From the NCBI RefSeq assembly GCF_003944835.1, contig NZ_RWIV01000001.1, positions 3,771,501-3,835,500 on the forward strand: a DNA stretch of 64,000 bases, read 5' to 3'. The translations under genes and the position numbers were made by a program. Shown piece by piece: positions 36,301-45,157 of this stretch (the first letter of the stretch is position 1; each line of letters opens with the position of its first letter). Under the pieces are notes generated by a model. That model was not told the DNA's origin and searched no databases. It saw nothing but the letters and a program-made list of their open reading frames with translations. This DNA is from Bacillus sp. HMF5848. GTDB taxonomy: Bacteria > Bacillota > Bacilli > Bacillales > HMF5848.

Positions 36301-37650
36301 ACCACGTTGAATAAGAGCGAATTTACCTTCTAAATCTAATCCTTTAAAATCATCCGCATTCGGGTCTGCTTCAGAGTCTCCCGGTAAGCGCCCAAGTCCT
36401 GCATACACGATTTCATATGTTTTTGTTTCTAAATCATTTGGATGAACACTTGAAGCTGATAAAAATGTAGCTTTTCCAGCATTCTCGCCTTCACCAAAAT
36501 CAAATGCATCTAACTCAATATATTCATTTTGTAGATTCGCAACAGATAGCGACTCATCACTTAAGCTTGGAGAGCCTACTACCCCAATATCAGGATTTGC
36601 TGCAAAGGGATTCATATCTGAGCCATATGCAATTTGTCCTGAGTTACCAGCAGAAATGGCCACTAACACACCACTTTCAACAGCGCGGCGAATCGACTGC
36701 TGTTCTGGATCATCTGGCTTTACGAATGCAGCTGATGCTCCTAGACTCATGTTAATAACATCTGCTCCGAGTGCAATCGCATCGTCAATTGCTTTTACAT
36801 AAATATCACTATATGTAGATGGCATTTCAGGATCGTTACCGAACACCTTCATCGCTAGCAACTGCGCTTCAGGAGCTACACCTTTCACGCCACCATCATC
36901 AAAGTTTCCGTTTGCACCTACTGTTCCAGATACGTGCATACCGTGCATGCTTGCGGCTGGTCCTAAGTCTAAAATCTCATCGTTTTCATCGGCATAGTTG
37001 AAACCATACGGTACTTTTTCAGTAAAATATTTTCCTGGAAGGCCCTTTTCGGCAATAAACGTATTTACAGCTTCCTCTGAAAGGGCAGGTACTGTTTCAT
37101 CGCTTAGCACCATATCCTTGTGCCAAGGGTCAATACCCGTATCAAGTACAGCTACAACCATACCTTCACCTTTATAGCCAAGCTCACCCCATACTTTTTG
37201 CGCTGTCACCATATTAGTACTTGATGACATCTGTGGGTCTGCCACAACAGCTGGACGCTTGTACTCATGCGCTACATAAACATTTTTAACGTTAGGTAGT
37301 TGTTTGATTTTTGCGACATCTTGAGCGCTAACCTCACCACTAAATCCGTTAAAAATAGTTGTAAAGCTTTCTTTGTATGTAATATCAATCTTGCTGTTAT
37401 TCATATCCTGTTTAACATAAGATTGTTGGCGTAACGCCTTATTTTGCAGTGTTGCTTTCTCTGCATCTGATAAATCGCCAAATTTTTTATTAGCTTTTTT
37501 CGCGTACGCAATACCTGGCTCTTGATCAAGCTCAACAATAACGCGTACTTTCTCTGTTGACTGACTTGCTGCAGATGCAACATATCCTGCTGCGTTAGAA
37601 AAAATCAACAAGATTGCCGTCAACAACGTGAAAAGTTGCTTTAACTTCAT
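33364..37650 (-). CDS. SLH-anchored subtilisin-like protease (S8, lactocepin type)
   Basis: A 1428-aa secreted protease: signal peptide 1-28; an I9-type inhibitor prodomain about 35-130; an S8 catalytic domain with Asp170 (VAVLDTGIDP), His236 (HGMHVSGTVG), Asn336 (SAGNSG) and Ser572 (GTSMAAPHVAGG); a PA domain inserted at about 410-515; several Fn3/Ig-like domains; and three SLH modules in the last 190 residues. This is the layout of cell-envelope proteases, with SLH replacing an LPXTG anchor. It probably digests extracellular protein or trims surface proteins. ATG with AGAAGGGG 8 bases upstream. It is paralogous to the subtilase at 53525, which lacks SLH modules. Confidence 0.94.
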   Translation of the reverse strand: MKLKQLFTLLTAILLIFSNAAGYVASAASQSTEKVRVIVELDQEPGIAYAKKANKKFGDLSDAEKATLQNKALRQQSYVKQDMNNSKIDITYKESFTTIFNGFSGEVSAQDVAKIKQLPNVKNVYVAHEYKRPAVVADPQMSSSTNMVTAQKVWGELGYKGEGMVVAVLDTGIDPWHKDMVLSDETVPALSEEAVNTFIAEKGLPGKYFTEKVPYGFNYADENDEILDLGPAASMHGMHVSGTVGANGNFDDGGVKGVAPEAQLLAMKVFGNDPEMPSTYSDIYVKAIDDAIALGADVINMSLGASAAFVKPDDPEQQSIRRAVESGVLVAISAGNSGQIAYGSDMNPFAANPDIGVVGSPSLSDESLSVANLQNEYIELDAFDFGEGENAGKATFLSASSVHPNDLETKTYEIVYAGLGRLPGDSEADPNADDFKGLDLEGKFALIQRGETLFVSKALNAQAAGAAGVIIFNHSPGYVTMASDPAVTIPQLFILQEHGDAINALLDGGDNVSITFSGEKMNALNPEAGKLNDSTSWGVTPSLDFKPEITAPGTSIKSTVNNDKYELMTGTSMAAPHVAGGAALVLQKMKEDIAAVTGAERVQMAKNILMNTATPIADLGTYNAGYGVGNPYSPRRQGAGLMDLYAALQTPVVVTDVTSGVGKVALKEIGDSATFTLQAENFGSSDVSYVVSGNVLTDMVMGGTNMLEAQGIFKNGTIGADAPWVGEFPISFKSAAISEVEGEQVLTVPAGGKVTFEVTVDLADTIDWVYNSPLDEVFDNGYFVEGFVSLKDRSDMLPELTVPYVGFHGEWSDAPVLDSFGSSSFFGESGLVSDAVEYAEGVEAGDADAEPMYDYLGTDPLTGEVSLSRVAISPNGDGVRDAVVPLVSFLRNAKEVVVTVMDGDGNKRTLMTGQEFSKHYFNGVGDTLSTFLEQAKWDGTINNMPVVDGKYYLEFKARVDESDARWQTTLISVLVDTMGPSVDANYDALTKELTIAGNDAGGSGVAYYDVLVNRVSVLTEGPLAADTTSYTLDSVKEGDVVTVVAYDYAGNAGKAVATGDDVIPFVTAVTPAALDSVNSRVVTVEGYVVDDSDVAELTVAGKAVELVWDPVENHYDFVAEVVFEQDGVQSFMISASDIAGNDISFKRSVIVDSSAPAVTVDAPLFVDGDVGTAVVKYNVSDNFNELRVYENGSEVYRDMMDYPLVMKAGSYAGTANVKLHDGENTFVIEAYDVAGNVVTREVNIYRGYAEVAAFVDAGWAAEEVGFLQRLGILSGVSEDRFGAGDAVTRADAVQWLAASLELDVTSDVADPGFSDVDVAHPAYAAIAAAKAAGIVSGNGGKFNPDAALTRAQMAKILAVAFDLDVVAVDVELFSDVMESHWARGYVDALFVAGITTGKADGSFAPEAFTTRAELAVFLARALDDRFKD

Positions 37651-37787
37651 ATTTTTACCCCTTCTTTCTATGTATTTTGTAAATTTTCTATCTATGAGAA
37701 TTTATAGAAAAATTACACTACTTTACCATTCTATTATTATACTAATATAAATGTCAATGTTTTCTAATAATTCCGTATAAAGCATAA

Positions 37788-37838
37788 GGACGGTTCTCGT
37801 GCTTCCTTCGGTATCCGAAGGAAGCACGAGAACCGTCC
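37788..37838. repeat. REP-like perfect palindrome, second locus
   Basis: A 24-bp perfect inverted repeat with a 3-base loop: arms 37788-37811 and 37815-37838, starting GGACGGTTCTCGTGCTTCC. It is the same family as the elements at 8127-8240. It lies 10 bases after the stop of the minus-strand GGDEF gene and may serve as its transcript end. Confidence 0.85.
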
Positions 37839-37847
37839 CCAGTTTGC

Positions 37848-39188
37848 CTAGCTTCTTTTGTCCTCGTACATCGCTTTATCAGCTTGTTTAATTAATTGTT
37901 CGAGTGTTTGTTGTTCATCAGTATACATAGATACACCGATACTCGCTGAAACAGGGATTAAATTATTTTGAACCGAAAAAGGTTTTTCTAATGTTTCATG
38001 GATGCGGTTCATAATCGCAACAGCTTGTTCATCGGTTACATTTGATAAAAGTGCGACAAATTCGTCGCCTCCAATACGAGCGAGCGTATCTACTTCACGA
38101 AGTTGATCTTTTAGGTGGATTGCGACTTTTTGCAAAAGTATATCTCCTATATCGTGTCCGTATGTATCATTTATGTGTTTAAAAAAGTTGAGGTCTATAA
38201 ATAAAACTGCGATGGAATGACTATTTATATCTTTTAATAGACTAAAAGTGTGCTGCAGCTTTAACCTGTTTGCCACACCGGTTAAATGGTCATGGTATGC
38301 TAATTTTTTCATGTGCTCCTCTGTCTCTTTTTGCTTTGTTACATCAAGCATAACACCTTCGATACGGACGACAGAGCCGAAATTATTCATAATTGGGATA
38401 CCGCGGCACTGAAACCAAAACACGCGATCCTGCGACACTATCTTAAGTTCTATCGTCTCTCTATTTCCTTTTTTCATAGAATTATAAGCCTGCTCAACAG
38501 TGGTGTGTTGCTCACTTGAGATGTAATTCGTCAATTGTTTGATTGAAAATTGCTCCGGTATGGCACGCATACAAACAAGTGGATTAGACAATTGAATACA
38601 ACCTGTTTTCAGTTCTAGAGACCATGTGCTTATGTCTGTATTTTCCAGCGTGTACTGAAGTTTTTCTTTAGCTATCACAGCATCCTGCCACAATCGTAAG
38701 CTGTATTTAATAAACACTAGTAAAAAGGATGATACAAATACGCCAAAAAGAATTAAATATGTTAAGTCCTCGAGCACCACGTTTGGGAATATTTCTTCAT
38801 GAAGATAGAAAAATGTATAGATCGTGAGAATTGTCGAGGCTGCACTAGCTATCAAAATGATTCGATAATTTTGATACATAGTGCTCATAATTAACCCTAA
38901 CCACATAAATATGTAGTTCACGAGATAAGGCGAATCTAGTAACAAAAAGAAAAAATAAACATACATTAGAACAACAATAAGGTACATCATAAGCACAGGA
39001 CAAATCTGTTTGACTATTAATAAAAGGACTACAGAAGCGAAGCCAATAAAAACAAAGGCCGGAGGAAATATACTCGCTATCCCTTCTTGTATAATATTAA
39101 ACATTACTTGCGTACTAAAAAATAATAGAATTAACGTGAAAATAATAGTATTCCTCTGATTGTAAAATGCTTTATCTTGTTTTGTCAT
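37848..39188 (-). CDS. Membrane-bound PAS-GGDEF diguanylate cyclase
   Basis: A 446-aa protein: about six membrane helices in residues 12-185, a PAS-like sensor about 190-285 (TDISTWSLELKTGCIQLS; VRIEGVMLDVTKQKETEEHM), then a GGDEF domain about 290-446. The active-site motif is intact (RIGGDEFVALL), as are the start motif DHLTGVANRLKL and the FKHINDTYGHDIGD segment. It should make c-di-GMP from two GTP. No RxxD inhibitory site is obvious. Its closest relative is the neighbour at 39294, suggesting tandem duplication; its membrane part also resembles the chemoreceptor at 45158. Confidence 0.92.
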   Translation of the reverse strand: MTKQDKAFYNQRNTIIFTLILLFFSTQVMFNIIQEGIASIFPPAFVFIGFASVVLLLIVKQICPVLMMYLIVVLMYVYFFFLLLDSPYLVNYIFMWLGLIMSTMYQNYRIILIASAASTILTIYTFFYLHEEIFPNVVLEDLTYLILFGVFVSSFLLVFIKYSLRLWQDAVIAKEKLQYTLENTDISTWSLELKTGCIQLSNPLVCMRAIPEQFSIKQLTNYISSEQHTTVEQAYNSMKKGNRETIELKIVSQDRVFWFQCRGIPIMNNFGSVVRIEGVMLDVTKQKETEEHMKKLAYHDHLTGVANRLKLQHTFSLLKDINSHSIAVLFIDLNFFKHINDTYGHDIGDILLQKVAIHLKDQLREVDTLARIGGDEFVALLSNVTDEQAVAIMNRIHETLEKPFSVQNNLIPVSASIGVSMYTDEQQTLEQLIKQADKAMYEDKRS

Positions 39189-39293
39189 CGATGTGTCTTC
39201 CTCATTTTTACAAGTTTTGCACTATTTTAACATAATAAATTTAATCAGTCATGAGAAATCCCAGCTAATACGAAACTACTAGCTGGGATCCAT

Positions 39294-40679
39294 TTATGAT
39301 ATATTTTTATTTAAAATATCTTTTTCGTTCCAAATAGAAATTTGATTTTTTCCTTCTTGCTTAGCATTATACATCGCCTCGTCAGCGTACTGCAAAAGTT
39401 TTTCCAGCTCTAGTTCACGCTCTGGATAGCACACCCCAATGCTAGCTGTTACTTCGATGTGGTGACCTTCTATCATGACTCCGTTTTGTAGTTCTTCCAA
39501 AATTCGATTTGCTACATCGAGCGCTTTGTCAATATCAACATTGGCAATGACAGCGGTGAATTCGTCACCACCGATACGCGACAGCATATCTGTTGCACGC
39601 AAAGCCTCTTTTAGTTGATTAGTAACCTCTTTCAACACTTTGTCACCTATATCGTGACCATATGTATCATTGATATTTTTAAAATTGTCAAAATCAATAA
39701 ACATAACGGCAAACTTATTTTTACACTTCTTAATCACTTGCGGATACCATGTTTTTAACATCATACGATTAGGCAATCCAGTTAAATGGTCGTGATAGGC
39801 CATATAGGTCATGTGCGCTTCGAGTTCTTTTCTGCGTGTTATATCAATTAAAACTCCTTCAACATGTGTAATGCTTCCCTCATACTTCACAGGATAGCCA
39901 TGACACTCCACCCAAATCGTTTTTGCATCCAGCTCAAAGCGAAATTCATGTGTCTGCGAGAACCCATTTCTTAGACGTTCCTCAAGAAATGCGACCTCAC
40001 TTACATCATCCTCATGTAGCAAGCTATGTAAAAAGATCGTGTCACTTTTGTAATCTCTCTCTAAAAAGCTGAATGTCCCATTGCTGTTAGAAAGTTTTAA
40101 AAAACCCGTATCAATCTCATACGACCATGTCACAATATTCGCACTATCTAGTGTATATTGAAGCTTCTGCTGTGTTTCATTTGATCTATCGACAATTGAT
40201 GTTATAAAGCGGATGTAAAATAAGAAGAAAATTGTAATAAAGGCAGCAAACATGACTAGATACACCAAGTCTGATGTTGAAACATTCGGAAAAATCTCAT
40301 TATGAAAAGAAAAAAAGCTGTAAAATGTGAGCCCTACCGTGAGTACACCTGCATACATAATTGCTTTATAGCTTTGATAGATGGAACTCAGCACAAGTCC
40401 TATATAAACAAACATAAAGTTTACTAAATACGGATAATCCGTGATGAGATAAAATAAATAGCCATACAATGAGGTAATTATAATATACATAGTTATGTTA
40501 GGGGCGATTCGTTTGTATACAAGCAGTATGAGAACAAGACAGAAAACTAAGCCCACTGGAGGAAATAACATGTCAAGCCCTTCTACTAAAACATTGATAA
40601 TTAATTCTAGTACATAAAATCCACATAAAAGCTTCGCCATTAGTTCATTTCGCTGTTCAATATATGTAGGCATATTCAT
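39294..40679 (-). CDS. Membrane-bound PAS-GGDEF diguanylate cyclase, second copy
   Basis: A 461-aa protein of the same layout as the gene at 37848: about six helices in 12-180, a PAS domain about 190-290 ending EGVLIDITRRKELEAHM, and a GGDEF domain about 295-455 with RIGGDEFTAVI and FKNINDTYGHDIGDKVL. The loop FHNEIFPNVSTSDL in the membrane part corresponds to LHEEIFPNVVLEDL in the neighbour. It is predicted to synthesise c-di-GMP. It is 105 bases upstream of the sister gene on the same strand. A GGAGAGG site lies about 11 bases upstream of the ATG. Confidence 0.92.
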   Translation of the reverse strand: MNMPTYIEQRNELMAKLLCGFYVLELIINVLVEGLDMLFPPVGLVFCLVLILLVYKRIAPNITMYIIITSLYGYLFYLITDYPYLVNFMFVYIGLVLSSIYQSYKAIMYAGVLTVGLTFYSFFSFHNEIFPNVSTSDLVYLVMFAAFITIFFLFYIRFITSIVDRSNETQQKLQYTLDSANIVTWSYEIDTGFLKLSNSNGTFSFLERDYKSDTIFLHSLLHEDDVSEVAFLEERLRNGFSQTHEFRFELDAKTIWVECHGYPVKYEGSITHVEGVLIDITRRKELEAHMTYMAYHDHLTGLPNRMMLKTWYPQVIKKCKNKFAVMFIDFDNFKNINDTYGHDIGDKVLKEVTNQLKEALRATDMLSRIGGDEFTAVIANVDIDKALDVANRILEELQNGVMIEGHHIEVTASIGVCYPERELELEKLLQYADEAMYNAKQEGKNQISIWNEKDILNKNIS

Positions 40680-41090
40680 AGCATCAACAACCTCTCCAAA
40701 TAATGCTGAACAAGGTCTTTACGCAAAAAAGAGGTACCTTACAAAATTGGGTAATACTAGAATATTCTATCAAAAATACTACTATTTTACCATTAAATTT
40801 GAAATTTTTATTTAAATTGTAGATAAAAAGATGTACATCTCATCCTGGTCTTTAAACCGCAATAACTTCGTATTCCATTTAATTAATTAGGACCTTTTCC
40901 CATTTAACAGTTGTAATGCGAGAAGTCTACCTTCATATACCTCTAACTCTCTTTTATCATCTGAATTTGCAAGCACACTATTTCATTACTCTACTATTAT
41001 ATTACAAAATTTTACAATGAAATACCACAATAAATGTGCAATTTCTCACATAGTTTAGATGCATTAAATTAAACGCACAAACCTTCGTAA

Positions 41091-41122
41091 GCGGTAACCT
41101 CCACTACGGAAAGTTATTCCGC
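41091..41122. other. Structured element in the 40.7-41.3 kb gap
   Basis: GCGGTAAC (41091-41098) can pair with GTTA-TT-CCGC (41113-41122) through a 2-base bulge, and CCTTCGTA upstream offers an alternative pairing with TACGGAAAG inside. It matches no riboswitch class I could check by eye. The rest of 40680-41313 is AT-rich with no gene or clear promoter seen. Confidence 0.3.
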
Positions 41123-41313
41123 ACAGAAAAAAAGGGCAATCACGATATAACAGTAATTACCACTATTACGTATATAGTATTGATTAGTTTTACATATCAT
41201 TTTTCCAATAACATTGTATACTGTTCGGCAATCGTCATATTACGTAGAAAATCTATATACTCGTAGCTTCATCTACTAGGATTACAGCTTTCTTAACCTG
41301 CATTATTTCTACG

Positions 41314-42384
41314 TTAATTGATTAATCGTAAAATGTCCACGGCAATATCTCTAGCTTCTTGCTGTACTTCAATTCGTTGTTGCGCTTTGGTAGATTGAAG
41401 CAATGCATCGTCGATTTTAAATTCTCGTAATTGCTCCCACCTCACTGTATGACAAAGCTGTCGTTCGCGTAGATAGGCTATTGTTTGCGCGTCTTCTCGC
41501 ATTCCCTCTCGTTCTACTAGCAACAAAGGTACTTGGGCTGTTAATGCTTCCGCAACCGTACTCCAGCCCGGCTTTGAAATGGCAAGGTCCGCCGCCGCGA
41601 CATAGTTTTGCGTTTCAAGGTAGTCTCGCGGAATTTTTGTAATGTTTGGTCCATCCACATCTGTATTCCAAGCAACGATAAAATGGCAATTGTCGCTGCT
41701 CCATAATGGCAACTCATCTAGTCGCCCCGCATCAATTTTCATACCTAAGCCAAAATATATAAGCTGTTTTGTACCGGTAGGATCAGCGTTCTGACGTATT
41801 CGGTTCACTTCTTCTGCGTCAATCGCCCTAGCAAAAAAGGAATGAGGAACAACATTATCCGCCCATGTCGGCTCAACACATGGCTCAATCTCAATAAAAG
41901 CACTCATACATTGATACGCTTCCTTCAGTGGGGTGAGTTCTTCTTCTGTGAGCAAATCCAAATATGCGGTGTACCAAGTGAAATTGGACACACCAATTCC
42001 TGGTAATCCGACAGCTTTCGCAGCTTCAAATGGCCAAGGAAAAATATCTGATACAACCGCATCCACACGTTGTGACTGTAGAAAAGCAATTTCCTCTTTT
42101 ATAAAAGAGGGCTTTGCTGCTATGTACTTCTCATACTCCGCACGAAGTCGCTCCCGGTCTGGTTGAATCGAGCCTTCTTTCAGAAAAAAGCCGATATCTG
42201 TCTCGCGCTCACGAAAGCTAACACGATCCGATACAAGCGCCTTACGAAGAAAATCGAGGCCATACGAATGATTCACTATAATATGAATTGTGTCATCACA
42301 TTGTAGTAACTGCCTAATTAACGCCGTACTACGTGTGACATGCCCAAATCCGTAATCAGAAATATAATAAGCTATTGTTTTCAC
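41314..42384 (-). CDS. GT-B fold glycosyltransferase (MurG/UDP-glycosyltransferase-like)
   Basis: A 356-aa protein that begins AYYISDYGFGHVTRSTALIRQ, the N-terminal glycine-rich nucleotide-sugar transferase pattern of MurG-like enzymes. The C-terminal half has DLAISKPGWSTVAEALTAQVPLLLVER, the acceptor/donor-binding loop of the GT28/GT1 fold. It is soluble with no signal peptide. Donor and acceptor are unknown; a wall- or lipid-linked sugar acceptor would suit the neighbourhood. The start is GTG at 42384 with AAAGGTCGTG about 10 bases upstream. Monocistronic. Confidence 0.8.
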   Translation of the reverse strand: MKTIAYYISDYGFGHVTRSTALIRQLLQCDDTIHIIVNHSYGLDFLRKALVSDRVSFRERETDIGFFLKEGSIQPDRERLRAEYEKYIAAKPSFIKEEIAFLQSQRVDAVVSDIFPWPFEAAKAVGLPGIGVSNFTWYTAYLDLLTEEELTPLKEAYQCMSAFIEIEPCVEPTWADNVVPHSFFARAIDAEEVNRIRQNADPTGTKQLIYFGLGMKIDAGRLDELPLWSSDNCHFIVAWNTDVDGPNITKIPRDYLETQNYVAAADLAISKPGWSTVAEALTAQVPLLLVEREGMREDAQTIAYLRERQLCHTVRWEQLREFKIDDALLQSTKAQQRIEVQQEARDIAVDILRLIN

Positions 42385-42552
42385 TAGTTATCACGACCTT
42401 TCATATTATTATTTTACAGTAAATAACTATGGGTTAGGGGTGTTATTTAACAGGAATTACATAACGTGAGTCCTTAATGTCCAAAGCTCCAACATCAAAA
42501 AATCAGTTCTAGGTGACGGGCATCATTTTTTCACGATCGGCAAACAAAACAA

Positions 42553-42584
42553 CAAAGAGCGTTCCGCATCGAGAACGCCCTTTG
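42553..42584 (-). terminator. Terminator of the penicillin acylase-family gene
   Basis: An 11-12 bp stem (minus strand CAAAGGGCGTTC with GAACGCTCTTTG, one G-U pair) and a short T-rich tail, 11 bases after the stop codon. Confidence 0.6.
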
Positions 42585-42594
42585 GCAGGCCTAC

Positions 42595-44985
42595 TTATTT
42601 CGGCTTTAGCACGAGTCTATGATTTGTATTTTCATAGCCTTCTATATATGTGGCATGATATTGTCCACTAGTCCATTCGTCTATTTGATCGCCGTACCAA
42701 CGGCTGAGTCGATGACCTGATTGCCCTGGTGCGACCACATTCCAGGATTTTGTCATGTCGCTTAAATCTACGACCGTTCGCCAAGGCGCCCCATGTGTGA
42801 CAATTCCGGTGTCCTCATTCCAGCCGGCACGACCAACTGTCTTCTGCCCGCCTCCCATTGGCACAGGCCCTTTAGGATCAAAAAATAAATGAAGCGGCTC
42901 AATAGCAGACAACGGGTGATCAAAATATACTTGATGAAACTCTCCCCACTGCCATTTTTCCGGGTTGCTTCCCTGTTCCTCAACGGAACGTGCGACAGCG
43001 ATTTTGTATGTTTCAACGGTAACCTGCTCTAACCCACCTTTGTCAGACATCCATGAACTAACGTCACCGTTATTAGCCGAGACAATCATGTCAGCTACAA
43101 TCAAATCCTCGCCCTCCATTAATTTATAAATATCTTCTGGAAAGCGGTCCTCAAATAAATAATCAACATACTCCTCCATCCAAATTCCAAACACAAGTGG
43201 TTGCGGAAGTGAGACATCCTCGACATAGTTCCACTGCGCAAGTAACTCCATAGCCTCCTGCTCCACATCCGTTAGCTCACTTTGCTTTGCTTTTAACTCA
43301 TCGAGTAAAACTGGTAAGAGCTGTTCCGCTTGCTTGCTATAAAAATCATTTTGTAGTGCTTTCATATCTTCTACCGAAAGTTTATCCTTGCTACGCAGCA
43401 CCTCTTGAATACGCTCCTGGCGATACGGCTCAGCCCACGTATTTGATAAATGATATGGATACGAATCGCCTATCACCTTATTATTCGCTGTCGCAACAAA
43501 GCCTTCCTCAGGATTCACAGTCGTTGGCAGCTCATCCCACGGGATAAATCCGTTCCACTCATATTCTCCTGTCCAGCCAGGCACAGGCACTATGCTATTG
43601 CCTTTTTCACGAATAGGAATTAAACCATTTGCACGATATGCAATCGTGCCATCTGTCGACGCGAACACAAAGTTTTGTGCCGGTGTGTGGAAATATGTGA
43701 GGGCTTCTTTAAACTCATCCCAGTTTGTCGCCCGATTCATTTCCAACACAGCTTCAAGCTCCGTTGACGCCATATGCCCCGTCCACTTCAAAGCAAGTGC
43801 CGTGTCACTCGCTTCCGGCAGAGCGAATTCAGAGAAAATCGGGCCGTGTCGAGTGATTACTATTTCATATTCAACAGGCTCACTATCTTTAACCGGAATC
43901 GTTTCTTTTACAACCTCCGCTTGCTCCCATGTATTCTTATATAAAAATTCATACGGATTGTCTGGATTTCTTTTTTCAATATATAAATCTTGCACATCCG
44001 GTCCGACATTCGTCACACCCCAAGCAATATAATCGTTTCGTCCGACAATAATTCCTGGTACTCCTGCAAAAATAACCCCACTCACATTTACATCTTCTGA
44101 TTTTAAATGCGTTTCATACCATATTGATGGTGTCCCTAGACCGAGATGCGGGTCATCCGCTAATAGTGGCAGTCCAGATTCAGTTTTCTCCCCAGCCACG
44201 ACCCAGTTATTACTACCATTATATTCATTCGGAATGTGCGCACCAGCAAAGCTTTCTGCAATATCAATCGAGCTTAGCTTTATTTCCTCAATATTTAAAG
44301 CCCCATCCTCCGGATATGTAGGAAACAGCTCAAGCGCTTTGTCTTCTGAAAAATTTTGTAGTAAGTAATGGCGAAAGGCTTGACCAGTCCAATGGCCTCC
44401 CAAGTCATAAGCCATATATTTTCCGATTGTTAATGAGTCAATCGGCGTCCATTCACTAGGCTTATAGCCAGCTAACGTAAATTCCACCGGTAAATTCTCA
44501 TTTTCCATAAAAGCATTAACCCCATCAGCATACCATTGTAAAATTTGCTTTGCTTTCGGTGAGTAAATTTCGTATGATGCCTCGGCTGCGCGGCGTAAGC
44601 CAAACGTGCGGAAAAATTTATCCCTTTCTAACAGTCCTTCACCCATTACCTCGCTTAACAGCCCCGATGCCTGTCGCCGACTTAAATCCATCTGAAATAG
44701 GCGATCCTGTGCAGTAACAAATCCTTGAGCCACATATAGATCATGTAAATTGGATGCTTCAATGTGTGGGACACCATTCTCGTCACGGTACACAGTGACA
44801 GGATTTTCTAGTTCGGATAAAGTAATAGTTCCTCTTGTAGCAGGTAGACTTAATCGTAGATAAAGGTAGGCGCTTGTAATAGTAGTGAGTAGAAGTGCGG
44901 CAATGATTAGTAAAGTGATAACTAAAATCCGAGAAGAACGCCGTTTCGGCAAGAATGATCGTTTTACTACTGTTGTTTCTGACAA
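42595..44985 (-). CDS. Penicillin acylase-family (Ntn hydrolase) protein, membrane-anchored
   Basis: A 796-aa protein with one N-terminal membrane helix (ILVITLLIIAALLLTTITSA) and a penicillin G/AHL acylase domain covering the rest. The Ntn nucleophile motif is YNGSNNWVV, with Ser258 becoming the new N terminus of the beta chain after autocleavage. ADDPHLGLGTP and TNVGPDVQDLY are conserved neighbours. Members hydrolyse amide bonds of beta-lactams, N-acyl homoserine lactones or other acyl-amides. The start is TTG at 44985 with AGAGGGGGGA 5 bases upstream. The substrate is not predictable. Confidence 0.9.
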   Translation of the reverse strand: MSETTVVKRSFLPKRRSSRILVITLLIIAALLLTTITSAYLYLRLSLPATRGTITLSELENPVTVYRDENGVPHIEASNLHDLYVAQGFVTAQDRLFQMDLSRRQASGLLSEVMGEGLLERDKFFRTFGLRRAAEASYEIYSPKAKQILQWYADGVNAFMENENLPVEFTLAGYKPSEWTPIDSLTIGKYMAYDLGGHWTGQAFRHYLLQNFSEDKALELFPTYPEDGALNIEEIKLSSIDIAESFAGAHIPNEYNGSNNWVVAGEKTESGLPLLADDPHLGLGTPSIWYETHLKSEDVNVSGVIFAGVPGIIVGRNDYIAWGVTNVGPDVQDLYIEKRNPDNPYEFLYKNTWEQAEVVKETIPVKDSEPVEYEIVITRHGPIFSEFALPEASDTALALKWTGHMASTELEAVLEMNRATNWDEFKEALTYFHTPAQNFVFASTDGTIAYRANGLIPIREKGNSIVPVPGWTGEYEWNGFIPWDELPTTVNPEEGFVATANNKVIGDSYPYHLSNTWAEPYRQERIQEVLRSKDKLSVEDMKALQNDFYSKQAEQLLPVLLDELKAKQSELTDVEQEAMELLAQWNYVEDVSLPQPLVFGIWMEEYVDYLFEDRFPEDIYKLMEGEDLIVADMIVSANNGDVSSWMSDKGGLEQVTVETYKIAVARSVEEQGSNPEKWQWGEFHQVYFDHPLSAIEPLHLFFDPKGPVPMGGGQKTVGRAGWNEDTGIVTHGAPWRTVVDLSDMTKSWNVVAPGQSGHRLSRWYGDQIDEWTSGQYHATYIEGYENTNHRLVLKPK

Positions 44986-45083
44986 ATAAATCCCCCCTCT
45001 ATTTATATAAGTATGAATATTCTGTAAACGTTTGCAAAATTCCTGCATAAATAATTCGTGAATGTTAGAAAAAATTGAATACT

Positions 45084-45118
45084 AAAAAAGGTGATTACTT
45101 TTAAACAGCAATCACCTT
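45084..45118 (-). terminator. Terminator of the HD-GYP/chemoreceptor pair
   Basis: Stem AAGGTGATT/AATCACCTT with a 13-base loop and a TTTTTT tail on the minus strand, 40 bases after the chemoreceptor stop. Confidence 0.85.
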
Positions 45119-45157
45119 ATCTTTATATATTTATAATTCTTACCTTTTACATAAATC

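Noticed and set aside
41075-41140. Second c-di-GMP riboswitch
   Set aside because: The required GGGACGCAAAGCC core is missing on both strands.
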